A model generated the notes under the pieces. It did not search any database. It was not told where the DNA came from and saw only the letters and a list, made by a program, of their open reading frames with translations. Source: Klebsiella pneumoniae (GTDB lineage Bacteria; Pseudomonadota; Gammaproteobacteria; Burkholderiales; UBA3065). Taken from it: a stretch of 64,000 nt of DNA. The stretch is from positions 180,866 through 244,865 of the forward strand of contig CAMDGF010000001.1 of assembly GCA_945897555.1 (NCBI GenBank). Reading direction: 5' to 3'. The position numbers and the translations under genes are program-made. This document shows, one piece after another, positions 11,461 to 20,830 of the stretch (positions within the stretch are counted from its first letter, which is position 1; each line of letters starts with the position of its first letter).

Positions 11461-12900
11461 ATGCAATACGTCTCCACCCGCGGCCAGTCGCCCGCGCTCT
11501 CCTTTACCGACACCCTGCTCGGCGGCCTGATGACCGACGGCGGCTTGGCCATGCCGACCCGCTACCCGTGCTTCTCGGTGCAAGAGCTGGAGGCGATGCG
11601 CGGCCTCGACTACGCCGGTCTTGCATACGAAGTGCTGTCGCGCTTCATCACCGACATCCCGGGCGACGACCTGCGCAGCATCCTGCGCCGCACCTACACC
11701 CCGGCGGTGTACTGCAACTCGGTCACCGGCTCCGACACCGCGCAGATCACGCCGCTCTACACGCTGGAACCTGGCCTGCACCTGCTCGAACTTTCCAACG
11801 GGCCGACACTCGCCTTCAAGGACATGGCGATGCAGTTGCTCGGCAACCTGTTCGAGTACGCGCTGGCCAAGACCAGCGAGTCACTCAATATTCTCGGCGC
11901 CACCAGTGGCGACACCGGTTCCAGCGCCGAGTACGCTATGCGCGGCAAGCGTGGCGTGCGCGTGTTCATGTTGAGCCCGCACGGCAAGATGAGCCGTTTC
12001 CAGACCGCGCAGATGTTCAGCCTGCAGGATCCGAACATCATCAACATCGCGGTGAAGGGCGTGTTCGACGATTGCCAGGACATCGTCAAGGCGGTCAGCA
12101 ACGACCTCGCCTTCAAGGCGCGTCACCGCATCGGCACGGTCAATTCGATCAACTGGGCGCGGGTCTCGGCGCAGGTGGTGTATTACTTCAAGGGCTACTT
12201 CGCCGCGACCACGTCGAGCCATCAAAAAGTCTCGTTCTGCGTGCCTTCGGGCAACTTCGGCAACGTCTGCGCGGGCCACATCGCCCGGCAGATGGGCCTG
12301 CCCATCGACAAACTGGTGGTGGCCACCAACGAGAACGACGTGCTCGATGAGTTCTTCCGCACCGGCCTCTACCGCCCGCGCAAGACCGCCGAGACGCGAC
12401 AGACCTCGAGCCCGTCGATGGACATCTCCAAGGCAAGCAACTTCGAGCGCTTCATCTACGACCTCACCGGGCAGGACGGTGACCGCGTGCGCGGCCTGTG
12501 GCGCGAGGTGGACGCGGGAGGCTCGTTCAGCCTGGCCGGCACCGACCTGTTCCGCGAAGTGAGTGCCCGCTACGGCTTTCTGAGCGGGCGCAGCACGCAT
12601 GCCGACCGGCTCAAGACCATCCGCGCCTGCAAAGAGCGCCACCAGCGGCTGGTCGACACCCACACCGCCGACGGGCTCAAGGTGGCATGGGAGCTGCGCG
12701 ACCCGGCGGTGCCCATGATCGTTCTGGAGACGGCGCTGCCGACCAAGTTCGAGGAGACGATGGTGGAGGCACTGGGCGAACGTCCGCCGCGTCCAGCCGG
12801 GCTGGAGAACCTCGAGTCGCTGCCGCAGCGCTCGCAGGTGATGGACGTCGATGTCGATTCAGTGAAGGCATTGATCGCGGTGGCGGACACCGCATCCTGA
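11461..12900 (+). CDS. thrC: Threonine synthase
   Basis: MQYVSTRGQSPALSFTDTLLGGLMTDGGLAMP; LGATSGDTGSSAEYAMRGK; VPSGNFGNVCAGHIARQMGLPI. Confidence 0.95.
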   Translation: MQYVSTRGQSPALSFTDTLLGGLMTDGGLAMPTRYPCFSVQELEAMRGLDYAGLAYEVLSRFITDIPGDDLRSILRRTYTPAVYCNSVTGSDTAQITPLYTLEPGLHLLELSNGPTLAFKDMAMQLLGNLFEYALAKTSESLNILGATSGDTGSSAEYAMRGKRGVRVFMLSPHGKMSRFQTAQMFSLQDPNIINIAVKGVFDDCQDIVKAVSNDLAFKARHRIGTVNSINWARVSAQVVYYFKGYFAATTSSHQKVSFCVPSGNFGNVCAGHIARQMGLPIDKLVVATNENDVLDEFFRTGLYRPRKTAETRQTSSPSMDISKASNFERFIYDLTGQDGDRVRGLWREVDAGGSFSLAGTDLFREVSARYGFLSGRSTHADRLKTIRACKERHQRLVDTHTADGLKVAWELRDPAVPMIVLETALPTKFEETMVEALGERPPRPAGLENLESLPQRSQVMDVDVDSVKALIAVADTAS

Positions 12901-13142
12901 AGGGGGCGTCAGTCGACGCCTCGAAGCCGCCCACTGCGCGTTCGGGTGTTCTTCCTGTCAAGCCTCGGGAATATTGCCGGGCGGTGGTCGGGAAAAGAGC
13001 AGGCCCTTGATCAATCTAGACCGGTTGCAAGCCCATCATCGACTATGATTGCCGATGCAGTCCAAGCGTGGCGGCGCAATCGCCAAAGCCTTGTTTTTGT
13101 TACAAAAATTAGAATTTTTCCAAAACCAGCAGGGGGAGCACA

Positions 13143-14429
13143 ATGAACTCATTCTTTTCCAGGTTTTCCGCCGCTTCAGCCGCGGTCGTGATGTCTGCTG
13201 CAGGTCTGGCGTACGCCGGTTCGGCTTCGGCTGTCACAGTCAAGGCAGAGGATTTCCAGCAGGCCGAGTCGCCTTGGGACATGGCATTCCTCGCCAACGG
13301 CACCATGTTCTTTACCGAAAAGTGCAAAGGCCTGTCGGTCCGCTTGCCGTCGGGTAGCGTCAACCGTCTGGTTGGCGTCGGTGGTTCCAGCGGATACGCA
13401 ACGGTTCGGGACGACCTGTTCTGCGACGGACAGGCTGGCGTGCAAGGGGTCGCGGTCGATCCCGACTTCGCCTCGAATCGCTACATCTACCTGTATTCCA
13501 GCTCGCGCGGGCCTAATCGCAGCTACGAGGGCTACAACAATGTCGTGATGCGCATGAAGGTCGATGCCTCTTTGTCGGGCGTTTCCAACGTTGTCGAGAT
13601 CATCAATGACATCGGCTACAAGCCGAAGAAGACGGCCCACCCGTTCGGCGGCCCGGGCGCACACAACGGCGGCCGACTCCGCTTCAACCCGGCTGATGGC
13701 TTCCTCTATGTCACTGTGGGCGACAACCACAACGGCGAGGGCCCGATGCACCCGACCCAGTTGCGCGGCAAGGTCCTGCGCGTCGACCGTGATGGCAAGG
13801 CAGCACCCGGCAACAAGGCGCCCGCAGGCTTTGACAAGCGTGTTTTCACCTACGGCCATCGTAACCCGCAAGGCATCTCTTTCCGCCCTGGCACCAACGA
13901 GCCTTACGTCTCGGAGAACGGGCCGTGGCATTCCGACGAGGTCACCAAGCTGGTGAACGGCGGCAATGGCGGCTGGGATCCGCGCGACAAGCGCAATGGT
14001 CGCGGTGAGTGCCCGGACAACTACTGCGGCTATTCACCGAATCAGATGGGGCCCATGCCCGTGGCTGAGCGGGCAGCGTTCATGCCGATGACCGACCTCA
14101 AGACCTACCCCGATGCAATGAAGCCAGCCTGGAACAACAACGGCTTGTCGCAAGGCATGTGTGGCAGCGTCTGGCTGGTCGGCAAGCAGTGGAAGGAATG
14201 GGAGGGTCGGCTGGCGGTGGGTTACGCCGGCATCGGCATCCATGGCACGCCTACCGGTAACCGCATCGATATCCTCGACATCTCCAAGGACGGCATGTCG
14301 GCAACGCGCGAGGAGGTGCTGTGGCCGACCTTCGCGGGTCGCTTCCGCCATCTGTCGGCGGGTCCGGACGGCGCGCTGTACGTGGCCGACGAGGCCAGCG
14401 GCATGATCTACCGGGTCACGCCCGACTGA
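13143..14429 (+). CDS. PQQ-dependent sugar dehydrogenase (soluble GDH/YliI-like), secreted
   Basis: N-terminal signal-peptide-like segment; ESPWDMAFLANGTMFFTEK; GGRLRFNPADGFLYVTVGDNH; YGHRNPQGI. Confidence 0.82.
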   Translation: MNSFFSRFSAASAAVVMSAAGLAYAGSASAVTVKAEDFQQAESPWDMAFLANGTMFFTEKCKGLSVRLPSGSVNRLVGVGGSSGYATVRDDLFCDGQAGVQGVAVDPDFASNRYIYLYSSSRGPNRSYEGYNNVVMRMKVDASLSGVSNVVEIINDIGYKPKKTAHPFGGPGAHNGGRLRFNPADGFLYVTVGDNHNGEGPMHPTQLRGKVLRVDRDGKAAPGNKAPAGFDKRVFTYGHRNPQGISFRPGTNEPYVSENGPWHSDEVTKLVNGGNGGWDPRDKRNGRGECPDNYCGYSPNQMGPMPVAERAAFMPMTDLKTYPDAMKPAWNNNGLSQGMCGSVWLVGKQWKEWEGRLAVGYAGIGIHGTPTGNRIDILDISKDGMSATREEVLWPTFAGRFRHLSAGPDGALYVADEASGMIYRVTPD

Positions 14430-14445
14430 GTCAGCGGTCGCTGAG

Positions 14446-14476
14446 AACGCGCTTCCAGTGGAAGCGCGTTTTTTTT
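14446..14476 (+). terminator. Rho-independent terminator after the PQQ sugar dehydrogenase
   Basis: Perfect 11-bp inverted repeat aacgcgcttcc-agt-ggaagcgcgtt followed by a T run. Confidence 0.92.
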
Positions 14477-14574
14477 GCGCAGCGTCCGGAATCGAGCGAG
14501 GATCGCACGAGTTCCTCGCGATGCTGGATATCGAGGGGCGGCACGGTCGGCCGCGGACAGCCGGCCAGCGTGCC

Positions 14575-15714
14575 TCACCCAGACGATGTCGGCAGCCACT
14601 CCGCCAACGCCGTCACCACATCGGCGCCGAGCGCCCTGCTGCGCGCGCCGTTCCAGCCGGTCTCAGCTTGCGGATCGTCGTCATGGTCCTTGAACGGCAT
14701 CTCCAGCGTCATCGAGACACAGCGGTAGGTGTGTGCGACCCACTTGGAGGCAAGCGAGAGCATCTCCTCGTCAAAGCGGTCGGCACGGTAGCCGTGCACT
14801 TGCTGGAAGCGCGGGCCGAGCCGCTCCAGCGTGTCGCAGAACTGCCTCTCACGGCAGATGTTGGTGTCGCCGTAGCCAGGCACCATGCTCGCGCCATCGA
14901 TGAACACGTGCGGGATGGTCTCGTCGCCGTGCACGTCAAGGAACAAGTCGACACCCGAGGCGCGCATGGCCTGCTGCACGCACAGCACCTCGGGGCTGCG
15001 CGCAGTCGAGGGCGCGCGCCACTCGCGGTTGAGGTTGGCGCCGCTGGCGTTGCAGCGCAGGTGGCCGCGCACGCTGCCGTCCGGGTTCATGTTGGGCACC
15101 ACATGGACGGTGGCGCGCTCACGCACCGTTCGGGCCGTTGCCGAATCACCCAGGAGGGCATCGAGCAGCCCTTCGGCCAGCCATTCAGCCATCGACTCGC
15201 CAGGGTGCTGGCGAGCGATGACCCACACTTGCAGAGGGCCATTGCCCACCCCCACGCGGTCGATGTCGCGGCCCTCGATGCTGGCCCCCAGCCGGTCGAC
15301 GCGCGCCAGCATGGAGAGGGCGCAGCGGCCGATCAGTTGCAGATGGCGCTCCCATGAGTAGGGCTCGAAGTAGGCCAGCCAAAGGGTGTCGGTGGCCGGC
15401 GTGAGGCGGATGGTGAGCCCGCTGCCATCGTAGTGGGTGTCGGCCACACGCCACCATTGCACATGGTCGGCGCTGGCGCAGGCACGGTAGTCGGGCCAGC
15501 CGCCGGGGTAGCTGCACTGTGCGGCGTTCTCGATGTGCAGCGTCAGTGGCACGCCTCTCACGCCGTGCAAGCGGAAGTGGAACCACTGCCGGTGCTCGCC
15601 ACCGCAGTCCTCGCGGATGCGCAGCCGGATGTCGTCGGCGCGCGACGCGTCCACCACCTCGATGTTGCCGCTGTCGAAGGCGGCACTGACGGCGATCGGC
15701 GAACTCGGACTCAA
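14575..15714 (-). CDS. M14-type zinc carboxypeptidase
   Basis: WVIARQHPGESMAEWLAEGLL (HxxE zinc motif), NPDGSVRGHLRCNASGANLNREW, LDVHGDE; starts at an ATGA overlap with the preceding mltB stop. Confidence 0.82.
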   Translation of the reverse strand: MSPSSPIAVSAAFDSGNIEVVDASRADDIRLRIREDCGGEHRQWFHFRLHGVRGVPLTLHIENAAQCSYPGGWPDYRACASADHVQWWRVADTHYDGSGLTIRLTPATDTLWLAYFEPYSWERHLQLIGRCALSMLARVDRLGASIEGRDIDRVGVGNGPLQVWVIARQHPGESMAEWLAEGLLDALLGDSATARTVRERATVHVVPNMNPDGSVRGHLRCNASGANLNREWRAPSTARSPEVLCVQQAMRASGVDLFLDVHGDETIPHVFIDGASMVPGYGDTNICRERQFCDTLERLGPRFQQVHGYRADRFDEEMLSLASKWVAHTYRCVSMTLEMPFKDHDDDPQAETGWNGARSRALGADVVTALAEWLPTSSG

Positions 15715-16832
15715 GGCTGCCTTGCGAGCACCGGGCGCGCAGCGTTCTCAAGCGCCTCGGCCAGTTGCACCACCGACATGGCGTAGAAGCTGGAGCGGTT
15801 GTAGCGGGTGATGACGTAGAAGTTCTGCAAGCCGACCCAGTACTCGGCCACATCGCCATCGCCATACCGCAGTAGCACGCCGGCTTGGGTGTCGGCCGTC
15901 TCGCCGAGGGTGCGCACACCCTGACGACGCAAGTCACCCAGTGGCGTATCGGGCTTGATACCGCCACCCACCTCGGGCGCACCCTCTACGCTCGCCTTGA
16001 GCGCGGTTGGCTGGCCGGGTTGCCAGCCGTGGCGCACCAGAAAGTTGGCGACGCTGGCCACTACGTCGGCCGGATTGCGCCAGAGGTCGATGTGCGTGTC
16101 GCCGTCACCGTCCACCGCGAACTTGCGCCAGCTGCTCGGCATGAACTGCGGCATGCCCAAGGCGCCGGCGTAGCTGCTGCGGATGTCGGCCACCGGGATG
16201 CCCTGCTCATGCGCCAGCACCAACAGCGATTCCAGCTCGTTGCGGAAGAAGCTTGCGCGCGGCGGGTACTCGAAGGCGAGCGTGGCCAGCGTATCAAAAG
16301 CCTTGTGGCGGCCGATGTTGCCGCCGTAGGTGGTCTCGATGCCGATCAGCGCGACGATGATCGCCGGTGGCACACCGGTGGCACGCGACACGCTGTCGAT
16401 ACTGACGCGGTGGCTTTGCCAGAACTCGACGCCGAGACGGACGCGCTTGTCATTGACGAAGCTGCTGCGGTAGCGGCTCCAGTCGGGGGGGCGCGAGGAA
16501 GGCGCCGGGGTGATGAGGCGCAAGACGTCGGGGCGCACAGTGGCCTCGCCAAAGAGGTCGCACACGGCGCTACGGTCAAGGCCGTGACGCTCGACCATCT
16601 CGCGCGCAAAGTCGGCCACCTCAGGACGTTCGCAGCTCAGGCCGGCGGCTTGCAGGCGGCTGCCGCCCTGGAGCAGCAGTGGCAGTGCGACCACCGCCAC
16701 CCAGTGCCGGCGGCTCACTGCCGAGCCCCGGGCCAGGCCCCTGGCCAAGCCGCTGCAAAGGTCGATCGCTGGGTCGCGTCCATAGCGCCGATTCTTCCAG
16801 AAAACGGCAGCGTGAGCCCTTGCCGGGCGCAA
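15711..16832 (-). CDS. mltB: Lytic murein transglycosylase B
   Basis: IGIETTYGGNIGRHKAFDTLATLAFEYPPRASFFRNEL; SYAGALGMPQFMPSSWRKFAVDGDGDTHIDLW; true start probably further in, ahead of a signal-like segment. Confidence 0.88.
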   Translation of the reverse strand: MRPARAHAAVFWKNRRYGRDPAIDLCSGLARGLARGSAVSRRHWVAVVALPLLLQGGSRLQAAGLSCERPEVADFAREMVERHGLDRSAVCDLFGEATVRPDVLRLITPAPSSRPPDWSRYRSSFVNDKRVRLGVEFWQSHRVSIDSVSRATGVPPAIIVALIGIETTYGGNIGRHKAFDTLATLAFEYPPRASFFRNELESLLVLAHEQGIPVADIRSSYAGALGMPQFMPSSWRKFAVDGDGDTHIDLWRNPADVVASVANFLVRHGWQPGQPTALKASVEGAPEVGGGIKPDTPLGDLRRQGVRTLGETADTQAGVLLRYGDGDVAEYWVGLQNFYVITRYNRSSFYAMSVVQLAEALENAARPVLARQP

Positions 16833-16855
16833 AAAAGCCCGCCAAAGGGCGGGCT
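16831..16855 (-). terminator. Rho-independent terminator downstream of efp
   Basis: agcccgcc-aaag-ggcgggct hairpin (16836-16855) with an A tract on its left, i.e. a U tract on the minus strand. Confidence 0.8.
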
Positions 16856-16890
16856 CTCGGGGCTGCTGCAGGCGGCAGCTGCCGCTGCGA

Positions 16891-17454
16891 TCAGGCCTTG
16901 ACGCGGTTGCGGTATTCGCCGGTGCGCGTGTCGATCTCGATCTTGTCGCCGATCTCGACGAAGGCCGGCACCTGGATCACGAAGCCGGTCGGCTTGATGC
17001 GGGCGGGCTTGAGCACCTTGCCCGAGGTGTCACCCTTGACGGCGGGCTCGGTGTATTCCACCTCACGCACCACGCTGGTGGGGAGCTCCACGGAGATGGC
17101 GCGGCCTTCGTAGAAGGTGACCTCGCAGGGCAGACCATCGTCGAGGTAGTTGAGCGCGTCGCCCATGTTGTCGGCTTCGACCTCGAACTGGTTGTATTCG
17201 GCGTCCATGAAAACGTACATCGGATCGGCGAAGTACGAGTAGGTGGCCTCCTTGCGCTCCAGCATGATGAGGTCGAACTTGTCGTCGGCCTTGAACACGG
17301 TCTCGGTGCCGGAGCCGGAGAGCAGGCTCTTGAGCTTGACCTTCATCACGGCCGAACTGCGGCCTGACTTGTTGTACTCGGCCTTCTGCACGACCATGGG
17401 CTGGCCATCCAGCATGATGACGTTGCCGCTGCGCAGTTCCTGTGCGGTTTTCAT
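16891..17454 (-). CDS. efp: Elongation factor P, Arg32 type (EarP substrate)
   Basis: [42 protein letters not shown]; counting from Met1 the loop residue after KSG is Arg32. Confidence 0.95.
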   Translation of the reverse strand: MKTAQELRSGNVIMLDGQPMVVQKAEYNKSGRSSAVMKVKLKSLLSGSGTETVFKADDKFDLIMLERKEATYSYFADPMYVFMDAEYNQFEVEADNMGDALNYLDDGLPCEVTFYEGRAISVELPTSVVREVEYTEPAVKGDTSGKVLKPARIKPTGFVIQVPAFVEIGDKIEIDTRTGEYRNRVKA

Positions 17455-18635
17455 AGTTGGGTTCCGGGGTGGGAGAGTAAAACCCGCGATTCTAGCGGTG
17501 AAGCATGACGCAGCGCGAATGTGGCGAGCGACTGTTCGACCCGCGGCAGCGTCAGCAGTCGCTCGCGCCAGTCGCTGGCCCAGAGTCGGGCGGCGTCGAG
17601 CTGTGCCACAGCGTCATGCCAGATCGTGGTCGGGGGCTGGCTGTTGCTGTCGAGGCCGCCGTTGAGCCAGCCGTGCAGCGAAGCCCATGCCGGTGGCATG
17701 GCGCACAGGTCGAGCCAGGCCGACAGTTTGTCCAGATGAGCCTCCTTGTCTTGCGGGTAGGCGGCCCACAGGAGGGGTCGCGCCGCCCACTGCGCGCGCA
17801 CGAAACTGTCTTCGCCGCGTACCAGATTGAAGTCGCAGGCAGCGAGCACGCCGTCATACAGCCCCTGGTCGACAAACGGGATGCGCAGCAGGGTCAGACG
17901 ATCGCCTTGCCAGACCGAGCCGGGCTGATCGCCCAGCGCGCGGCCACCGAGTCGGCCGGGCATGCCAGTGGGGATCAGCAGGCGCACTGCGCGCGGGCCG
18001 TGCTGCATCGCCTCGAGCAGCGCTGGCAAGGGAGATTCGCGGTAGCAGAACACCGAGCCGGTGACGGTGCGCGCGCCGTCACCGGCCGTGTGGGCAGTGT
18101 CAGCGATCAGCGCAGCGAGCGCGGCCGGCAGCGCTGGCGGCGGGGTCTGCGGCCCTGGCAGGCCTGCCGTATCGGCAGTGAAGCCGGGGAACAGGAACCA
18201 CCGGGTCAGTCCGCCACTCTGCGGCGAGGGCAGGCCGTGGCAGCCTGCGACCCACGCTTCGGCGCTCAGGTGCTCGAGGTTGATCCACACCGGTGTGGCA
18301 AGGCCGGCGTCGTGGTCTGCACGTAAGGCAGCGAGTAGCGCCGGTGGCAGATGGCCACCGAAGGTCTCAAGCACCACGTCGACGCGCCGTGGTGCCACTT
18401 CCCAGCCGCAGATCAGTACGCCGCTGCGGTCGCGCCAGCCGTTCACGGCATCACCGGGTGGGGGCGGCTGGATCAGATCGAGGACGACTTGCGGCTGGTC
18501 AGCGATGAGCCGGACCTCGCGGCCAGCGTCGCTCGCGAGGCTGCGTGCCAAGCGCAGGCTCACGCCGGCGTCACCGTAATGATCGACCACCCGGCAGATC
18601 AGGTCCCAACATGGGAGGCTTCGCGGGTCGGACAT
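17451..18635 (-). CDS. earP: EF-P arginine rhamnosyltransferase EarP (DUF2331)
   Basis: [62 protein letters not shown]; 4-nt overlap with efp. Confidence 0.93.
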   Translation of the reverse strand: MSDPRSLPCWDLICRVVDHYGDAGVSLRLARSLASDAGREVRLIADQPQVVLDLIQPPPPGDAVNGWRDRSGVLICGWEVAPRRVDVVLETFGGHLPPALLAALRADHDAGLATPVWINLEHLSAEAWVAGCHGLPSPQSGGLTRWFLFPGFTADTAGLPGPQTPPPALPAALAALIADTAHTAGDGARTVTGSVFCYRESPLPALLEAMQHGPRAVRLLIPTGMPGRLGGRALGDQPGSVWQGDRLTLLRIPFVDQGLYDGVLAACDFNLVRGEDSFVRAQWAARPLLWAAYPQDKEAHLDKLSAWLDLCAMPPAWASLHGWLNGGLDSNSQPPTTIWHDAVAQLDAARLWASDWRERLLTLPRVEQSLATFALRHASPLESRVLLSHPGTQL

Positions 18636-18737
18636 GGGTTCCGGGAGGGGGCTGAAAGCGTCGCGTTGACGTTGCGTAAGTGCGCGCGCCCTTGGCCGAC
18701 TTAGAATGTCGGCTTGTGACGACCGCAGGATTCTTGC

Positions 18738-19910
18738 ATGAAACGTTCTCCCTTCAACCGGCGCCCGCGCGTGGCGCGTGAAGCCGATCAGTTGGTCTGG
18801 CTCGCAGAAGGGCTGGCGCGTTCGTCCAGCCGCGTCGAAGACGCATTCTGGGAGTCTCGGCTGCTGGCTGAGGTCGCTGCATTGATCGATGCTGAGGACG
18901 AGACTGCGCTCACGGCGGCGCTGGACCGGCTCTCGCAATCGGGTGAGCGTGGCTTCGAGGAACTGGCCGATGTGGTCGAGTCGCGTTGCGAATCCGCACA
19001 GTTGGGCGACGGCGAAGATGCTGGCTCGATGTTGCTGCTGGCCATCCCGGTGCTGGCTTGGTCGCGGCTGCGCATCCCCGCCGGCAACCTGCCCGATGCC
19101 CTCCTCACCGAGTTGCGAGGCCACCTGCAGGCGCACGTGCTCGACAAGGCCGCGCGCGTGGTGCTCGGCGATTTCCTGTTCAGTCCCGATCAGCTGCCGC
19201 AAGGCTATGTCGCCACCGCCACCTTGGCGCGGCGGTTCTTTGCTGCACTCGAAGCGCGACGGCCACTGCGCCTCGACCCCGCCGATCTGGCCGAGACGGG
19301 CCAGTTCCTCTCGGATGTGCGCTACGTGCTGGCGGCGGTCGCCGTCGAGCCGGGCGCGCCCCTGTTCCGCTGGCAGGCCGAGGACGTGCAACGCGAGGCC
19401 CAGTGGGCTGCGTGGGCGGCAGCAGCGCAGTCGACGCTGTCAGGGGCTTTCCCAGCCTGTGCGTTCGAGGTGCTCTCGCCGCAAGCCTTCTTTGCGGCCT
19501 GCCGCGAATCCGACCGCCAGTTGCGGCCGTATTCACTCAATGCGGGCATCGAGTTCCTGCGCGCGACCTTAGGCATCGAGCCGGGCGATCTGCGCGCCTT
19601 CATCGGCGGCTTCCATGGGCATCGCCTGGAGGAGTACCGCATCGGGCTCTGCCTGCCTGAAGGCGAGGTGGTGGTGCATGGCCTGGTCTGGCCGCTGCTC
19701 GATGCCGAGGACGAGAACAGCGAGCTCGCTGCCGAGATCGAGCAGCGCCTGCGCGACGCCGGACTGGTCGACATCCATGTCTTCGAGCAACGCTTCCCGC
19801 TGGAGTTCTGCGACGACTGCGGCGCGCCCCTCTACCCCAACGAGGACGGTGAGCCGGTGCATCCGGAGATGCCAGAGCAGCCGACCAGCCCATCGGCTCA
19901 TCTTCATTGA
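18738..19910 (+). CDS. DUF2863-like protein (betaproteobacterial conserved hypothetical)
   Basis: 390 aa ORF MKRSPFNRRPRVAREADQLVWLAEGLARSSSR...; C-terminal CDDCGAPLYPNEDGE; family assignment from memory. Confidence 0.6.
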   Translation: MKRSPFNRRPRVAREADQLVWLAEGLARSSSRVEDAFWESRLLAEVAALIDAEDETALTAALDRLSQSGERGFEELADVVESRCESAQLGDGEDAGSMLLLAIPVLAWSRLRIPAGNLPDALLTELRGHLQAHVLDKAARVVLGDFLFSPDQLPQGYVATATLARRFFAALEARRPLRLDPADLAETGQFLSDVRYVLAAVAVEPGAPLFRWQAEDVQREAQWAAWAAAAQSTLSGAFPACAFEVLSPQAFFAACRESDRQLRPYSLNAGIEFLRATLGIEPGDLRAFIGGFHGHRLEEYRIGLCLPEGEVVVHGLVWPLLDAEDENSELAAEIEQRLRDAGLVDIHVFEQRFPLEFCDDCGAPLYPNEDGEPVHPEMPEQPTSPSAHLH

Positions 19911-19927
19911 TAGTAGTAAGCTATCAA
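19907..19927 (+). promoter_or_regulatory. Palindrome TTGATAG-N7-CTATCAA containing an OxyR-type ATAG-N7-CTAT element, upstream of the Prx-Grx gene
   Basis: Read directly: ttgatag tagtaag ctatcaa; about 100 bp upstream of the peroxiredoxin start. Confidence 0.5.
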
Positions 19928-20026
19928 AATAAGCGGAACAATCGTTTGGACTGATCGCCAATGACTCCCTAGGATGCCTCGGGTCGCATCGATCCCCGGT
20001 GCACAGCCCATCCAAAGGAGCCAGAC

Positions 20027-20773
20027 ATGTTCCCCAGCCACGAAGGCAAGCCAGTCCCCAGCGTCACCTTTCGCATCCGCAAGGACCACGACTGGGCCAG
20101 CGTCAGCAGCGATGAGATCTTCAAGGGCCGCACGGTCGTCGTCTTCTCGCTGCCCGGTGCGTTCACTCCGACCTGCTCGTCCACCCATCTGCCGCGATTC
20201 AACGAACTGGCCGATACGTTCTTCGCCAACGGCGTGGACGGGATCGTCTGCATCTCGGTCAATGATCCGTTCGTCATGGCCGAGTGGGGCGCTGATCAGG
20301 AGGCGGACAAGATCACCCTGATACCCGATGGCAACGGCGAATTCACCGAGGGCATGGGCCTGCTGGTCGACAAGAGCGACCTTGGCTTTGGCAAGCGCTC
20401 GTGGCGCTACTCCATGCTGGTCAAGGACGGCGTGGTGGTGAAGCAGTTCATCGAGCCGGACAAGGCCGGTGACCCGTTCGAGGTCTCGGACGCCGACACT
20501 ATGCTCGACTTCATCAACCCCAAGGCGAAGAAGCCCGATCAGGTCGCACTGCTCACCCGCGAGGGCTGCCAGTTCTGCGCCAAGGCCAAAGCATTGCTGA
20601 AGGATCTCGGCATCGCCTACAACGAGATCCCGCTGAGCAACACCCACCGCAGCCAGGTCGTGCGCGCCATCACGGGCGAGGGCACGGTGCCGCAGGTGTT
20701 CATCAATGGCCAGCGTATTGGTGGCTGGGAAGCGCTTGAAGCGTGGGCCGGTCGCAGCGCCAAGGCAGCCTAA
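20027..20773 (+). CDS. Peroxiredoxin-glutaredoxin fusion (Prx5-Grx hybrid)
   Basis: Prx motif LPGAFTPTCSSTHLPRF; C-terminal glutaredoxin domain REGCQFCAKAKALLKDLGIAYNEI...TVPQVFINGQRIGG. Confidence 0.93.
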   Translation: MFPSHEGKPVPSVTFRIRKDHDWASVSSDEIFKGRTVVVFSLPGAFTPTCSSTHLPRFNELADTFFANGVDGIVCISVNDPFVMAEWGADQEADKITLIPDGNGEFTEGMGLLVDKSDLGFGKRSWRYSMLVKDGVVVKQFIEPDKAGDPFEVSDADTMLDFINPKAKKPDQVALLTREGCQFCAKAKALLKDLGIAYNEIPLSNTHRSQVVRAITGEGTVPQVFINGQRIGGWEALEAWAGRSAKAA

Positions 20774-20830
20774 GGGAGCGCCGGGCCCGGGGCTACCCGG
20801 GCCACCCCCGACTTGAACCCGGAGAGGATC

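Noticed and set aside
13000-13140. TTGATCAA near 13008 as an FNR box
   Set aside because: Lacks the 4-bp spacer of TTGAT-N4-ATCAA; likely chance
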